Assembly (NCBI GenBank): GCA_040285825.1
Contig: JAUPSS010000006.1
Coordinates: 124,001-188,000, forward strand
Source of the DNA: Eukaryota sp. TZLM1-RC
Taxonomy: Eukaryota; Metamonada: BaSk clade
DNA length: 64,000 nt
Direction of reading: 5' to 3'
In this document: positions 50,148 through 62,475 of the stretch, piece by piece
Position numbering within the stretch: position 1 is the stretch's first letter
How the letters are laid out: each line of letters opens with the position of its first letter
The notes under the pieces: model-generated
What the model was told of the DNA's origin: nothing
The model's input: the letters and a program-made list of their open reading frames with translations, nothing else
The model's database searches: none
Position numbers and translations under genes: made by a program

Positions 50148-52266
50148 TTCAAGGTGAATGAGACTTTGTTGCAAAATCAAAAATGGTGATTTTGTAGTTC
50201 TATTGCAATCCTGGGATATTTACCTCGTAGATGAGTATTTATTACTACAACCTTATTCACGTGATACTACACATAAATTAAAACAAAAAGGAGATAAATG
50301 CCTATTACAGCTGGTTTCAGTACCAATACACAAAGAATGCAATTTACTGTTTTCTCTTTTGCACATATGTTTCAGAAAAGGATTGATAATTTTGCCAAAT
50401 AACAGACATATGCTCATGAATCATAACCAATGCAATTCTCAACACTGAAGGTTGACAATGGCATATCGACACGACTTACCAATAAGAAATATTCAAAAGG
50501 GAATTTTCAAAAAGTCGACGTCTCTTTGATTGAGACACCTTTTCTCAATGCCGGTATTTTCTTTAAAGAATGTTAGAAATACCTTTTTCTCAATGTTGTG
50601 AGGGTTACTCTTCCGGAATAGAATGTTAGAGCTATTTTCTTCAACTCTGAGCACTGACCGCTGTACGGACGTTTCCGGATGTAATACCTTGCTTGAATTT
50701 AACTTCAAAAATAGATTGTTTGTCGAGTCTTTTATTTCTGGTGTGACTAACTATGTCTTGATGGTTCCAAGTACTTCCTTCGCAGATAAGTTGGTATGAT
50801 CAGCAATAAAGACCTTCGTTGTACGAAAAGTTTAAAACTGACTGCTGTGTTGAGATAAAGCATTGACTTTTACAAATTTGGCATCAGCTGAAGGTTGGAT
50901 AAGTTGAAATGTTCGACATAATTTCCGACATAATTTCAATGAAGTTATTACAGTGGACAAGGTGCAAATGTTGTACAAGTTTAATTTGGTTTCGATAAAA
51001 TTTGAGGAGTTGATTTGGATGTTGAATAGTTTCTTGTTGAGATTAATTGGATTGCAAAATTTTATTTAGAAGAAACAATTTCTTTAAATTTTAGCAATGA
51101 ACTTGTATTGATCACCTAATGATTATCTCAACATAGTGCATTACATTGTAAAAGCTGACCAGCAAGGAGAACAAAGTCCAAATAATTGGATTGCCACATA
51201 AAAAAAGTGCTGATTCAAGTAATTACAAATGATTTAATTACAATTATTGTTAGTTGTACCCTTTGATGATACCAAGTAATCGGTAATACAATTTGTCGAT
51301 TTTCAGTATGGGGTAACTATCAATTTTAACAAATAATATAACATTTTAAACACAGATATAATTCCCCAAATATTGTTCTTCACCGAACAAGCTTCTATCC
51401 ACAAATGTGTTGCCTATAAATGCAAGCGTAATATGACTGTTCATCATCAAAAAAGAAAAGAAAGCATGTACTGACTTGTACAACTATCTCGTCACAAATG
51501 CCGCAAATCAGAAAAACTCATCTCCCATTTCAATATCATGGTCCTAAATGGTAAAAACTCTTTCTTGTATAAAATTTATTTTTGCCTTTGATTGAACAAT
51601 TTACAATAGACCAACATAGTCATTCTAATTTTATACTGCAGAAATTGTTATATGAAGAGAATTTTGAACGATGAGTTATTTGGCAATTCAATTTTCACTT
51701 TCCCTACATTTTCCTCAACGTCAGTAGTCACTTTAATCGAATCTTCTTAATCACATTCAAATTCCAAATATCATTGAAAACAAGTATATGAGGTCATGAA
51801 AATGAAAAGAATCCATGTTTTGTAAACAGAAATTATGAAAGTAATCTGGGATTGAGTCCCACCCTAGTTTCATCAAAATAAGTGTACAGTCAAAATAAAA
51901 TATGAACTTTCACATTACTCTGTGGGTAATTTGTTGGATATTTTAGAAAAGATTGTTTGGAATAATGAATTTGAAAAGTCCAAATATTTCGTCATTTTCA
52001 TTTTTGGATGTTCGATCCTCTTGTTGCTTCACACAAAGCCATCATACATATCCTGCCCAATCATCAATTACATCAGTTACTAGCTATTCTCGTCAATCTC
52101 TCAATTATCCTGACTCAATGTCATGAAGAAGTAACTGAATCTCATGCTACGACCACCATCACTTCTTCTTATGCATTTCGTCAACTTTTCCCTAAATGTG
52201 TGACGATCTATTAAACAATTTTTTTATTATTATATTCTACGAAGAATCAAATAAAAACAAAACAAA
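50148..52266. other. Long intergenic stretch, no gene called
   Basis: Short readings at 50158-50448 (+), 50493-50708 (-) and 52008-52214 (+) have no recognisable features. AT-rich throughout. Confidence 0.4.
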
Positions 52267-54255
52267 CTAAAACACATAAGAAACTAAATTCTCCACGCCA
52301 ACTCTTGATGAATCCTTATAAAGTTTGGACATCATTAAACTCAAGTACGTGGGAACACTTCTGTACAAAGCGAAAATGATACGATTTTTCCATAAATTCT
52401 CTGCAAATTTCTTACCACTTGAACGACATAAATTACCAAAATCATTGATGAAATCCAAGGCGGATTGTCCAATGTTGCCAAAAATCGAGAAGGCAAAAGG
52501 AACAAACGAAAACTTCGAATAAAGGTTCTTATTTAAATCATTTAATATCTCAGTATATTTATCTCTCTTACGATCTTCAGCCTTGTGTAAATGACCATTA
52601 TTACTAAGTAAAACATCATCGCGATAAACAAAAGCAAAGAGATCTACTGTAGTGAAATCAACAACAACTTGAGAGGAATCCACAAAAGGAGCAATTAAAT
52701 CACCTCGACGTGAATTAAACAGATTATCATCACTATAATGCTTCAACAAAGGTTCTACTTTGCAACTAAAATTGTAACACTTAAACATTTCATATGTCAC
52801 ATCACGAACGGCATTATGAAGAACTGACCTATATTGGAGAAATTTCTTACAGCTCACAACATGACGGAAATTGGTAGTAGGTTTTTTGTTACAAATACAA
52901 TAAGAATTGTCCAAAAGACCATTTGGATACATCCCTAATCTCAATCGCATGTTTTTTTTCCAAGCTTCATTTGTTAAGTGAAGATCAAATGGCCTTGGTT
53001 GCTGAGATATTAAACTAGTACAGTTCTGAATGTCTGATAAAAAGGCAGCAAAGACGGAATTATTAATCTTAGTCACACTAAGTCGTTTAGAAAAATCCAG
53101 GTCTTCAAAACCAATAAGAACAGACTTCTGTAATTTCACAACAGCAAGATGAAGGTTGGTGAAAGATCTCGAAGGCACAGCAGGCAAACTTGAAGGAAAA
53201 CTCCTATTCCAAATATCAACAGGTAGTTCTTGCACCATTTTTTCAAGAGAAATTAATAACGGATGTGATTCATTTAAAGGAATATGATCAAAACGAAGTT
53301 TCCATTCAAAAAGAAAATTTTTCATACCACCAATAAAAGCACTTTTGCATAAATACTCTGCTTTTGAAAAACCAACTCCACCAAATTTAGGACTAAAAAA
53401 TGCATGATAAGGAATTTTAGATGGACAAACTTCTACTAAATTTCCTAAGAAATTTGTTCTCAAAGTAGTGAATTGACGTGCAAAATCATGAGAAATTGTG
53501 GGAGATAAAGAACGAAGAAGATGAATAATTTTTGATCCAAAACACACATTTAGGACCGAAAACGCTAAATGTTTGTCAATTTCTAGATCTTGAATAGCCA
53601 AAAGTTGCTCTTCGATTTTTTCCAAAATACCTGACAAAATCGATTTAACTTTTTCACTATTTCCAAAATAAGATCCAAGAAACCGAATAGCATCTTCCTC
53701 GTAATCAACGTATTTGATAAAAGTTTCATTAAATGCCACCTCCGCATGCTGATTACCAATAATGAAACACTTGGGCAATTTAATGTCTAACCCTATTTGT
53801 TTGGCCAGAAAAACAAAATGTTGTAAACCGTGTTGTAAAAGAGACAAAGGGCCAATAAGTGATAAATCATCTGCATAAGCACAAATATGAATGTCAGGAA
53901 AATCCGACTTAAATTTTACCAAAACTGATTGCAGTGCTAGGCAAAAGAAAAATGGACCCAATGGATCCCCTTGTTTGACCCCTCTTGACGAAACAATATT
54001 CTCAGAATGAAAAATTAAGTTAGAGGGTGATCCATACATCAATTTAAAATACGGCAAAAGTGAAGGATAGTGTAGTTCAAGTTCTTGCAAAATACTGGAG
54101 CGAAAAACGGAGTTGAAAGCATTTTTAAAATCAATGTTCAATAAATAATTTTCGCCTTTTTGATTGAAAAGTAAATCTGTACACAACGCAGCACATGTTG
54201 TGCCATCAGGAATTCCGATAGCAAACTGATAAGGACGAAAATAATTAATTGCGGA
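52267..54255 (-). mobile_element. Non-LTR retroelement, best-preserved copy (5'-truncated, one open frame)
   Basis: 662 codons open without a start. RT core: NYLLNIDFKNAFNSVF (motif A), RGVKQGDPLGPFFFCLAL (B), CAYADDLSLIGPL (C, YADD), IGLDIKLPKCFIIG (D), RFLGSYFG (E). The C-terminal half holds CICNKKPTTNFRHVVSCKKF (C-x-C...H-x3-C), YRSVLHNAVRD, then RRGDLIAPF and QVVVDFTTVD. The finger plus (K/R)-x-D...D pattern is what restriction-like-endonuclease retroelements (R2, CRE, NeSL) carry after the RT. Stops lie directly upstream at 54256-54261, marking the truncation point 46 bp beyond the stop of the gene at 54302. Catalytic YADD and RGD...D are intact. Confidence 0.9.
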
Positions 54256-54301
54256 TTACTATAAATTAAGATTTTTCTTTATTTATTTTCTTTATTGAAT
54301 T

Positions 54302-55190
54302 CTAAAATTTAGATAGTGTAATGGAAGGAATATAACGACCTGGTCTTTCGAAAAATGGTTTCACAAAGTCTTTCATTTTTATTTTTTTCCACAATTCTCC
54401 ATAAAAAAAAGAAGCATCTTCTCGATACATTTTAGCATAACAGAAAAAGAGAAGATTGACTGAAGCCATTGCCTCATAATTTAAACTTTCAATTGTCTTC
54501 AAATGTGGACAAAGTCTAAATATAACCTCATCTGTAGTATCAATCAATTCCTCTACTAATTCAAATGGAATTGATTTGTATAAATAAAAGTTGGCAATTA
54601 TAGTATTAGTTATTTTTGTAATCAGGCTCATTAAAAAAAGTTCTTTCGATGGCACATAATATTTTTTGTTGAAGAGGAGAGAATTCTAAATTACAAAGGT
54701 TATCATATATTTTTTCACATTCAATCAAATAATCCTCATCTTTACTAATTTCTTCATAAGCCCTATCATCCATTAAATAATGCTCCAAATCATCTTCATC
54801 TTTCAACTCATCAAGAAAAGCTAGAGCATATTGAAATGCGAATGACCTAAAGTTTCTTTCTCCCCATTTTAATCTAAAGTCTCTATATTTTTCATATTTC
54901 ATTCTTAAATATTCAAACCATCCATATAAATTTTTCTCATAATTAGCCTTTTCAATCAAATCATATTCATTGTAAGGAACTTTTTCCCCACTAACCATAT
55001 CCACATATTCATCTCCATCCTTTTTTTCTATTTTCTTAAAAGCTTTTGATAATAATCTCAACGTAGAATAGTAATCAAGTCTCATTAAGAATAAATAAAT
55101 TAATATTATTACAATAAATAAAATGAAGAAATTTACGATAAAAATCTTAATTAGAATTGTGAAATTGTTAATCTCATTTGGCTTCTTCAT
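54302..55190 (-). pseudogene. Membrane-anchored hypothetical gene with frameshift
   Basis: ATG 55190 (MKKPNEINNF) leads into one hydrophobic segment (about residues 12-35, IFIVNFFILFIVIILIYLFL) and a charged helical region (KNLYGWFEYLRMKYEKYRDF; FQYALAFLDELKDEDDLEHY). The frame ends at 54606 with FFNEPDYKNN. A second frame overlapping it continues to 54302 (NTIIANFYLYKSIPFELVEE, FFYGELWKKIKMKDFVKPFF). The break lies in a poly-A/T rich stretch (54605-54640). Either a recent frameshift or a base-calling error; no family recognised. A retroelement inserted just downstream. Confidence 0.5.
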
Positions 55191-55193
55191 CAC

Positions 55194-57330
55194 TATTAAT
55201 CACACATTGAGAATTCCATATGACTTGGATGGACAGTTCTGAATGTATGAATGTTTTGTGAACGTAGCAAACTTTCATTTTCACACTAATTTTCACCATT
55301 CCTAACTTATTCTATTTTGAAGACCTTGAATGTGCCTTAGTCTTGCACAGTGAAAGTAACAATATGTGCTCTTGTCAAAAATTTGCCAAACTTATCTTAA
55401 TGGTTGAACACTGTTGGCCAGTTAATGTTGCTGACGATATTTCTGATCCAGAACAATCTGATAATTGAACTAGATTTTGATTCATCTCAACAATGTTCTA
55501 CTCCTGATCAACAGACTAGAAGCAGTCAGCATGCTCAATTTGCTTGGGATTAACCAAAAATTAGTGTTTTCTGTCATTTGAAAGCACCATAGTGTTAGCA
55601 GTAACCTTAACCTTTGTCCAATTGTCTTCCTGGCTTCTTCATCTCTTTTGGATGAACCATTGAACGTTCCACGCTGGAAGATGTATCCAAAGTACAGATT
55701 GTACAGATTGTTTAGTAATTTTTTTTCAGTGACATTGAACTAAAATGTAAATATAGTTGATTTTGCTCTTTCTATTGATAATTATAGCTTTACATGACCT
55801 TACTTGACTTCATTCTGGTTATTGCGAGAATTGCTTAACGTCTTTGTCTTGACAAAAATTACTGTTTTACAAAATGTTTTAACAAAACAAACAAATCACT
55901 TTCCCCAATACCTTTGTCTAGACTTTGTCATTATCGATGACGTTTACAACTTACCATCACAAATATCAACAAATTAAAAACACTTTCGAGAAGCAATTGA
56001 AGAAGCAGTCGAAATGGTAATTTTCTAATAGTTGAACTAAAAAAGTCAAAAGAAACATGAGTCACAGAAATTATAAAACCATTTCCTTAAAAGACTTTTA
56101 ATAGAGTTTTCAAATTTCCTTTATTAACGAAATCACCTAGATAAAATGATTCATCATATTGACAACTGATCAACATCATGCATGACCTCGTCTGGTGGTA
56201 ACGTTCAAACCAAATCATTTGTACCTAATCTACGAACAAATTGTTTATTGATTTGTAAATATTTGATCTGGAATTGGTGATGAACAACAGACGTACCAAT
56301 AATGCACAATTATTTTCATAATTTGACAATAGTTATTTGTGTAAAGGTTTTCACCCAATCTGGACGAGGGTCAACACTACAAGGACGGTAATCAAATTTT
56401 GTCCATAAAACAATAAAAAATTTCTTTGTTCCATTTGAAATATAAGTGTTGAGATGTTCTTCACAAGTACTATTGAGTGATTTTTTTTAATATTTTTCAA
56501 TATTTTTCCAAAATGTCATGAAAGTAATTGTAATCCAAATACCGTTCCATTGTATTGGTTTGTGCATGGTTTTATTTACAGCTAAGTCATTTTGATCATA
56601 TGTTCAACAAGTTTACCATTTGATTTTTTGCAGATTTGTTCCAAATATCTTCCCAACGATCCAATGCTAATTTTGTCCAAGGCCTTGTTATTCACTTCCT
56701 TCACTTTGATAACTACAATGCGATTTTTTTGTTTAAATTAAAATAATGATCATTTTCTTGCACAGAGAATACACAATGTTTTTTAAAAAATTTGAAAAAT
56801 TTAAAAAATCGGCATCGGTATAAGCTTCCATCTTGCACGCTGTTTTAAATCATCATTATATTTAAATTGTACGATTTTGTTTGTAATTCGAACATACTTT
56901 CACGTCTCAATAAATTTAATTAAATAGAATATTTATACAGCAAGCAAGCTCTAAGCACAATATGCTCCAACAGCCTTCCAATTTTAGTTATAGGCATTTC
57001 TGGGTGTAACTTGTCCTTTTTTTGAATTAATTTGATACTTGTTTGCAATGTATCCAGCGGTCGGAAAAACGTGTTCTGATGCAACTTAAATGGCCTGTAT
57101 TCCCAGATAACTTTTGGCAGAAATGTAGAGACTGGGAAGCGCAGTTTGATTCCTAATTTATTATTTACCACCACTGCAGAGGTTGCTTTTGATGTGCACG
57201 AATTTAATTGATTTATTTGAGTTAAACTATGTACAAAACATGTTTACCAGAATAAACTTACACCTAATCTCAACTATGCAATTTATTAAATCGTGGTAAC
57301 TTTAATGCAGCTTATTTTTCCATAAAAACG
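55194..57330. other. Long intergenic stretch, no gene called
   Basis: AT-rich. A minus-strand reading at 56920-57174 contains ITKIGRLLEHIVLRACLL, faintly like the N-terminal RT motif of LINEs, but without other support. Nothing else recognised. Confidence 0.35.
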
Positions 57331-57420
57331 TTATAAACCGAGGAGCGAGATTTTGGAAACCCCTAATCATTTTCAAATTCAATAATTAGTAATTTGAAAT
57401 CGTTTCCTTTCACCAAATCA
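57331..57420 (+). promoter_or_regulatory. 5' flank shared by the two RCC1-LRR copies
   Basis: About 90 bp similar to 12351-12440 on the opposite strand (gaggagcgag, ggaaa..ccctaatcatttt, tttgaaatcgtttcc). Conserved with the duplication and likely to hold the promoter. Confidence 0.5.
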
Positions 57421-59771
57421 ATGTACAACCATCATGACACACCTCTTGACCACTCTTCTCCCTACCATGATATAGATTCGCCTCCCTTGAAGCGCTGTCG
57501 TTCAGTTTCATCGTCTACTTCATCTTATTCCTTCCCTCAATTGCCAGTTGACAGTGAGGTAGATCCCATTTCTTTTCGTGATCCCTCTGTTCAACTCTCT
57601 TCTTTCACTTGCAATGCCCCCGTTTCAGGGACCATGGACCTCTCCTCTCGTCAAGAATCTCTTCGATTTCCCCTCCATCGCTCTGCCAATCACCATTTGT
57701 TGTCATACGTGCCCCCTAATACGTCAAACTCCTCAATGAACGTGACCACCAACCACCACATTACTCAAGAGTCTTCGTCAACAAATAGTTCTGCTGGTAG
57801 ATCGGCCGACCTAAACTCCGATCGATCGGAAAGGTTGGTTGGAATTAAGTATATCTCTTGCAGTCATTCTCACACCCTTCTACTCACCTATTCTGGTGAT
57901 GTTTATGGTTGGGGGGATAATGGTAAAGGTCAAGTACTAAGTCATGGACCTGACGTGATCACAATACCAGTAAAGCTGCCACTGAGTAATATAGTAACCA
58001 TTACAGCTGGTTGCCATCACTCCCTTGCCCTCTCCTCCGAAGGAAGCTTGTATGGTTGGGGTAGTAATAAGGACAGCCGAATCAACATGCCCTGCAGTCA
58101 GTTACTACCAATCACTCTAATCACCATTCCTTATAATATTAGGGAAGTTTATGGTGGTCTTTGGTGTTCATTTGCTTTGACCCAAGAAGGCAAAGTTATT
58201 AAATGGGGATATGATAAATCATTTGAATTAATTGATGGATTAAATGATATTGTTTTGATTTCTGTTTATGGAGATTCTTTAGTCGCAATTGATAACAATG
58301 GTGATTTCTTTTACTACTATCAAAGGACTGGACCATTTTCAGCTCAAATTACCCTCACCAAGCTACCTATAACTCAGTATATAACGCCTAACAAACCTAC
58401 CAAGGGCTCGTTTTTGCTCACCAATGATAATCTTTTGGTTATTGATGTTAATGGGAGTTTCGTTAATGGGAGTTTCGTGATTATTCTACCGAAGATTCCT
58501 TCAAAAAGCTAACTAGAATCCGAGGTTTAAATAATATTGTTTTTATTAGTGGTTATGATGATATATTTTATGCTGTTGATGTTTTTGGTAAAGTTTTTAG
58601 TTGGGGACCACATGTTTATCATCCATACATCATTGAAGTCTCCACAAAAGTAGAAGCTATTTCAGTAAGTTCCAGTTCATTCTATGCTTACAACGACAAC
58701 AGTGTTTGGGAAGAGCTTGTCGGCGGTCCAATACTAAAACCATTTCCAAATATTGGGTCGGAAATAATTGGCAGTTTCCAAGTCAGAAAACATGCTTTGA
58801 AAAGAATGTATAGCGGTTTAATTAAGCTTGTTTATTGGGAATATTTGAATTATTTGGAGGTGCAATTTGGTAATCACCTATATGTGAAGGCAAGATTTTA
58901 CACCAAATGTGGTATTAGTAAAAGGGTAGCTCAATTTGCTCAAGAAGTGTTCAAGATTCATCCTATTCAAAACAAGATGTTTTTAAAAGATCCTGAAAAT
59001 TTAAATTTAAATGAAAATATTTGTGAATTACAATTACAATTTTACACTTCTTTTATAGGATCTGAAGTAATTAATACTAGAATTAAAAAACTTGATGTTT
59101 ACTATGATGAAGTTGGTTATGATCCCCAATTATTGTCATTTTTCCCAAATGTTGAGGTTGTTAAGTTTGGTGGAAGGAGTAATTTTGGTGAATGGTTTGC
59201 ATTAAACTGGCCACAATTATCCACTCTCAAATGCCTAGAGCTCAATGCTCCATTTGTTATAGAGCAATTACCCACTTCACTAGTGAAGTTAGTGCTTTGT
59301 GGTGCCATTGAGGTTACTGATTTAAGCTATCTTACATCATTAAAAGAATTGGTGGTGGATGCGTTTGATATAAGTTTTAGGGTTCGTCCTTCTAATAGAC
59401 TTCTAGAAGGAGAAATACCTTTACCTCAATCCATTGTTAGATTGGAATTGAAATTATCAGGAGGCAGATCTGTCAATATTCAAATACAATTACCAAACTT
59501 GAAGGAAATGGTAATTCATGGAGAAATTCCTAGCAACATCACTGAACAAAACTTTCCTTCTTTGGTGTTTATTCATTTGATTAGATTTAATGACTCTTTA
59601 TCAGATTCTCCTCTATATCCAATAGAACTCAACAATCAAGGTTTAATTAAATCTGTTCATAGCATCAAGAATGCATCTTTAGTTGAATTATCTTGTTTTC
59701 CATGGTGGATTCAGTGTGAAGGTTATTTTTTTCAACCTAGTTTCCGTAATTATTTAGTTGAAAATAAATAA
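57421..59771 (+). pseudogene. RCC1-LRR paralogue with frameshift
   Basis: ATG 57421 (MYNHHDTPLDHSSPYHDIDS). The first frame holds the disordered head and RCC1 blades (SHTLLLTYSGDVYGWGDN, HHSLALSSEGSLYGWGSN) and stops at 58512. Between 58447 and 58475 a 14-bp unit (taatgggagtttcg) is tandemly doubled; compared with the intact copy the region has a net +5 nt, so the frame is lost. The downstream frame is fully open from about 58500 to 59771: KLTRIRGLNNIVFISGYDD through to the LRR part (LSTLKCLELNAPFVIEQLPT). Since everything after the break remains open, the loss is recent, or the shift is a sequencing error. The last codons differ from the other copy. Confidence 0.8.
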
Positions 59772-59867
59772 CATTTTAAGCACCAATTTTTTAGCATTTC
59801 AGTTGAAATTTATTTTAACTTATTTTCTTTCTTGTATTATCTGGTTTTTACAATATAATAAACAAAG

Positions 59868-59922
59868 CATCGACTCCATTTTTCTACATCAAATTTTGAA
59901 ATTTCTTCATTTAATTGAATAT
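59868..59922 (-). mobile_element. Internal RT scrap next to element 3' end
   Basis: About 50 bp (aaagcatcgactccattttt, tttgaaatttcttcattt) repeated at 60935-60985 inside the neighbouring retroelement. A rearranged or template-switched piece abutting the 3' tail. Confidence 0.7.
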
Positions 59923-59930
59923 TTATTTAT

Positions 59931-61440
59931 TGAATTTGCACACTTAATTAAATTAACTCAATACTAATGGGACGACTATCATTTAACCATGATTTCCTCT
60001 ACAAAATCTTGGTCTGCTTGCTATCTAGCTAATGCTTCTCTTATTCGATTGAAAAACCGTAGTAATCTATTAATAATGGCAAATTGAATCCGTGAACGCC
60101 ATAAAAATATATCAAATCTTCTCATTGTTTTATCTTGCACCATTTTTTGGAAGTCATTCAAACAAGTTTCTGCTTCAACTGATAATCTTCCATTTATCGA
60201 AAATGGGAAAGCAATAAAAACCAGCTGTGTATTTCTATCGACATCAGCCTCTTCAATGTCTTTATCATATTTTTTATGTTTCTCTTTTGCTTTAAAATCC
60301 AGAGCAGCCACAGGATTAAGTTTTCTTCTGTGAACCAAAGTATCGTTTGCAACATTACATGAGACAAAGTCAACAATAGCTTCAGAATTATCAATCCAAT
60401 CACAGTATACATCACCTCTATCATCAAAACCAAAATTATTCAGAGAAAGTGTTTCTTTCAGCAGGGGCTCTTTGATACACGATATCCTTGCAGTTTGTGC
60501 CATATTGAAAACAGTGTCTCTAACAGCATCATGTAATGAAGAACGATAAGTTATCAATTTTGAGCAATTCAGAGCATGGCGCAAAGTGAGTTGAGGTGAA
60601 TTCGAACAAATACATTTTTCATTTGATAATAATTGATTAATGGGGATGTTCAAATATAATCTCATTTTTGTTGCAAATGCTTCATTAGTGGCACACAATC
60701 CAAATCTTCGTGGTACAATGGTTACAAAAAGTGAAGAATCTGATGACTTATTTTCACAAACACCCTTTTCTAATAACAATGAGTGAAGATCTTGATTTAA
60801 AACAGCCGAGCTGCATATATTATTATAAAAATCATTTTCATACATTCCAATCAATCGTTTCTGTAATGTTCGAAGCGTGTACTTCAAATTTAAAAAATTC
60901 TTTTCTGGAATATTGCCATTGAATGATTGGGGAAAGCATCGACTCCATTTTTCTATTTCAATATTTGAAATTTCTTCATTTCAATGCAAAAAACAGTGGA
61001 ACTTTGCGTTGTCATCAATAAATCTTCCCAATCTGCAAGTCTTTCGGAAAACTCAAAGAATGCATTTCTGCATCCACCAACAAAAGCACACGAGGTAAGA
61101 ATAGAAGCCTTCGTCCACCCTAAACCACCATAATGTGGACTAAGGTAAGCATGATCTGGAATTTGAAACATTTTACATCCCAGTAATTGAGACAGAACTT
61201 TTGCACGTAACTCACTAAACTTTTGAGCCAAAGGTCTAGTGACGAGAGGATTTGTAGATCGAAATATATGATTAAAATTGGAACTAAAACACAGTCTTAT
61301 AATGGTAAATTTGATGTGTTTCTGTATAAATAAAGTCATCATTCGGTCAATTTTATCTAAAATTGAGTTCAACTTTTTAGACAATTTTTTGGTGATTTCA
61401 TCATTATTTCTCAAAAACGAACCCAAATGACGAATACAAC
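59931..61440 (-). mobile_element. Non-LTR retroelement copy, frameshifted
   Basis: Minus strand. Upstream frame 61426-60953: HYGGLGWTKASILTSCAFVG. A shift near 60955 (A-rich) leads to EKWSRCFPQSFNGNIPEKNF and then the frame 60887-60021: CICSNSPQLTLRHALNC finger, YRSSLHDAVRD, DDRGDVYCDW...AIVDFVSC. The present stop at 60021 (ALAR then TAG) is one base from the CAG seen in the 3' tails at 3488 and 62295, which continue LARQQADQ. No RT core left; 5'-truncated. Confidence 0.88.
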
Positions 61441-61829
61441 ATAACTAAATTATTGTTTTTGGTTGTTTTGATTTATTTATTATTATTTTATTTATTATTT
61501 TATTTTATTGATTTATTTTGGATATCTGTGATGTACTATTTGAATCTTCTAATTTGGAAAATGATGTAGAGATTTACACTAAAAGAAAACAATTCACTCT
61601 TCAATCATTATTTGATCAATTGAAAAGCCCTTTGATGTTCGACAAACAATCAATGGTTGGTAATCAATGGCGGCTTTGCAAGCAACTTTTGAACTAATTG
61701 TTCTACAGATCTATAATCAAACATTATTGAACTAGAAATTTACTTCTAATATTCAATAACAATGTTGGAAAAGTTTATAAATGAATCAGTAATGAAAAGC
61801 CAAATAATAAATAATCAATGTCATACATC

Positions 61830-62090
61830 ATTTTCAGAATCAAACAGATTTGACAACAGAGGTTCCAAAAAGGATTCAATTCTATGAGATACTTACACAT
61901 ACAATATAACTGGTCTCTTGCAGCATCATGAACCTTGCTTCTAAAAGTAATAAAATGTTTACAATTTAACAAGCGAGTAATTTTAGTATTTTGCCTGCAT
62001 TGGCAAATTGAATTATGAGGTAAATTATGAAACCAAAGTCTCATATTCAAAGTCCAAATAGAATCAGTTAGGAAAGTTCCATAATCATTC
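61830..62090 (-). mobile_element. RT retroelement fragment
   Basis: Minus strand YGTFLTDSIWTLNMRLWFHN, ICQCRQNTKITRLLNCKHFI, TFRSKVHDAARDQLYCMCK. Very close to the copy at 4576-6240 (FRSKVHDAVRDQLYCMCK). Confidence 0.88.
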
Positions 62091-62279
62091 ATGGTCGTAA
62101 TTATACTTATTCGAAATGACGGTGCTCTAATGCTTGTAGTTCTTGAAGGGATGACCATCTTTATTGATGTACGATCCAAGATATTTATAACGGTTAGCTC
62201 AATCAACATACAAAAGCCCCCTAACTGTTTCCGTAAAACCATACAAACGATAACTACCAATCAAAGTTGCTGTTTTATA

Positions 62280-62475
62280 AATCACTGAACTTCTTCACTT
62301 TAAAAAACTCATAACTAATGGGACAAAATCCATTGAACTAAGATATCCTTCACAGAATTTTGATCTGCTTGTTGTCTAGCTAACGTTTTTCTAATTCGAT
62401 TCAAATACCCAGGTAATCCATTAATAATGGCAAATTCAATTCAAGAGCGACAATAAAAAACATCAATAATTATTT
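62280..62475 (-). mobile_element. RT retroelement 3' tail
   Basis: Matches 59945-60115 and 3520-3597 (actaatgggac, atctgcttg.tgtctagctaa, attaataatggcaaatt). A second short 3'-end copy, this one including about 70 bp more of coding sequence than 3488-3597. Confidence 0.85.

Noticed and set aside
56920-57174. Independent RT or telomerase fragment
   Set aside because: Only one short stretch resembles an RT motif; no catalytic motif, no ATG.
59868-60985. ~50-bp target-site duplication around the retroelement at 59931
   Set aside because: The right-hand copy lies within coding sequence that is continuous across it (one frameshift), so it is an internal segment repeated at the left, not a target duplication.
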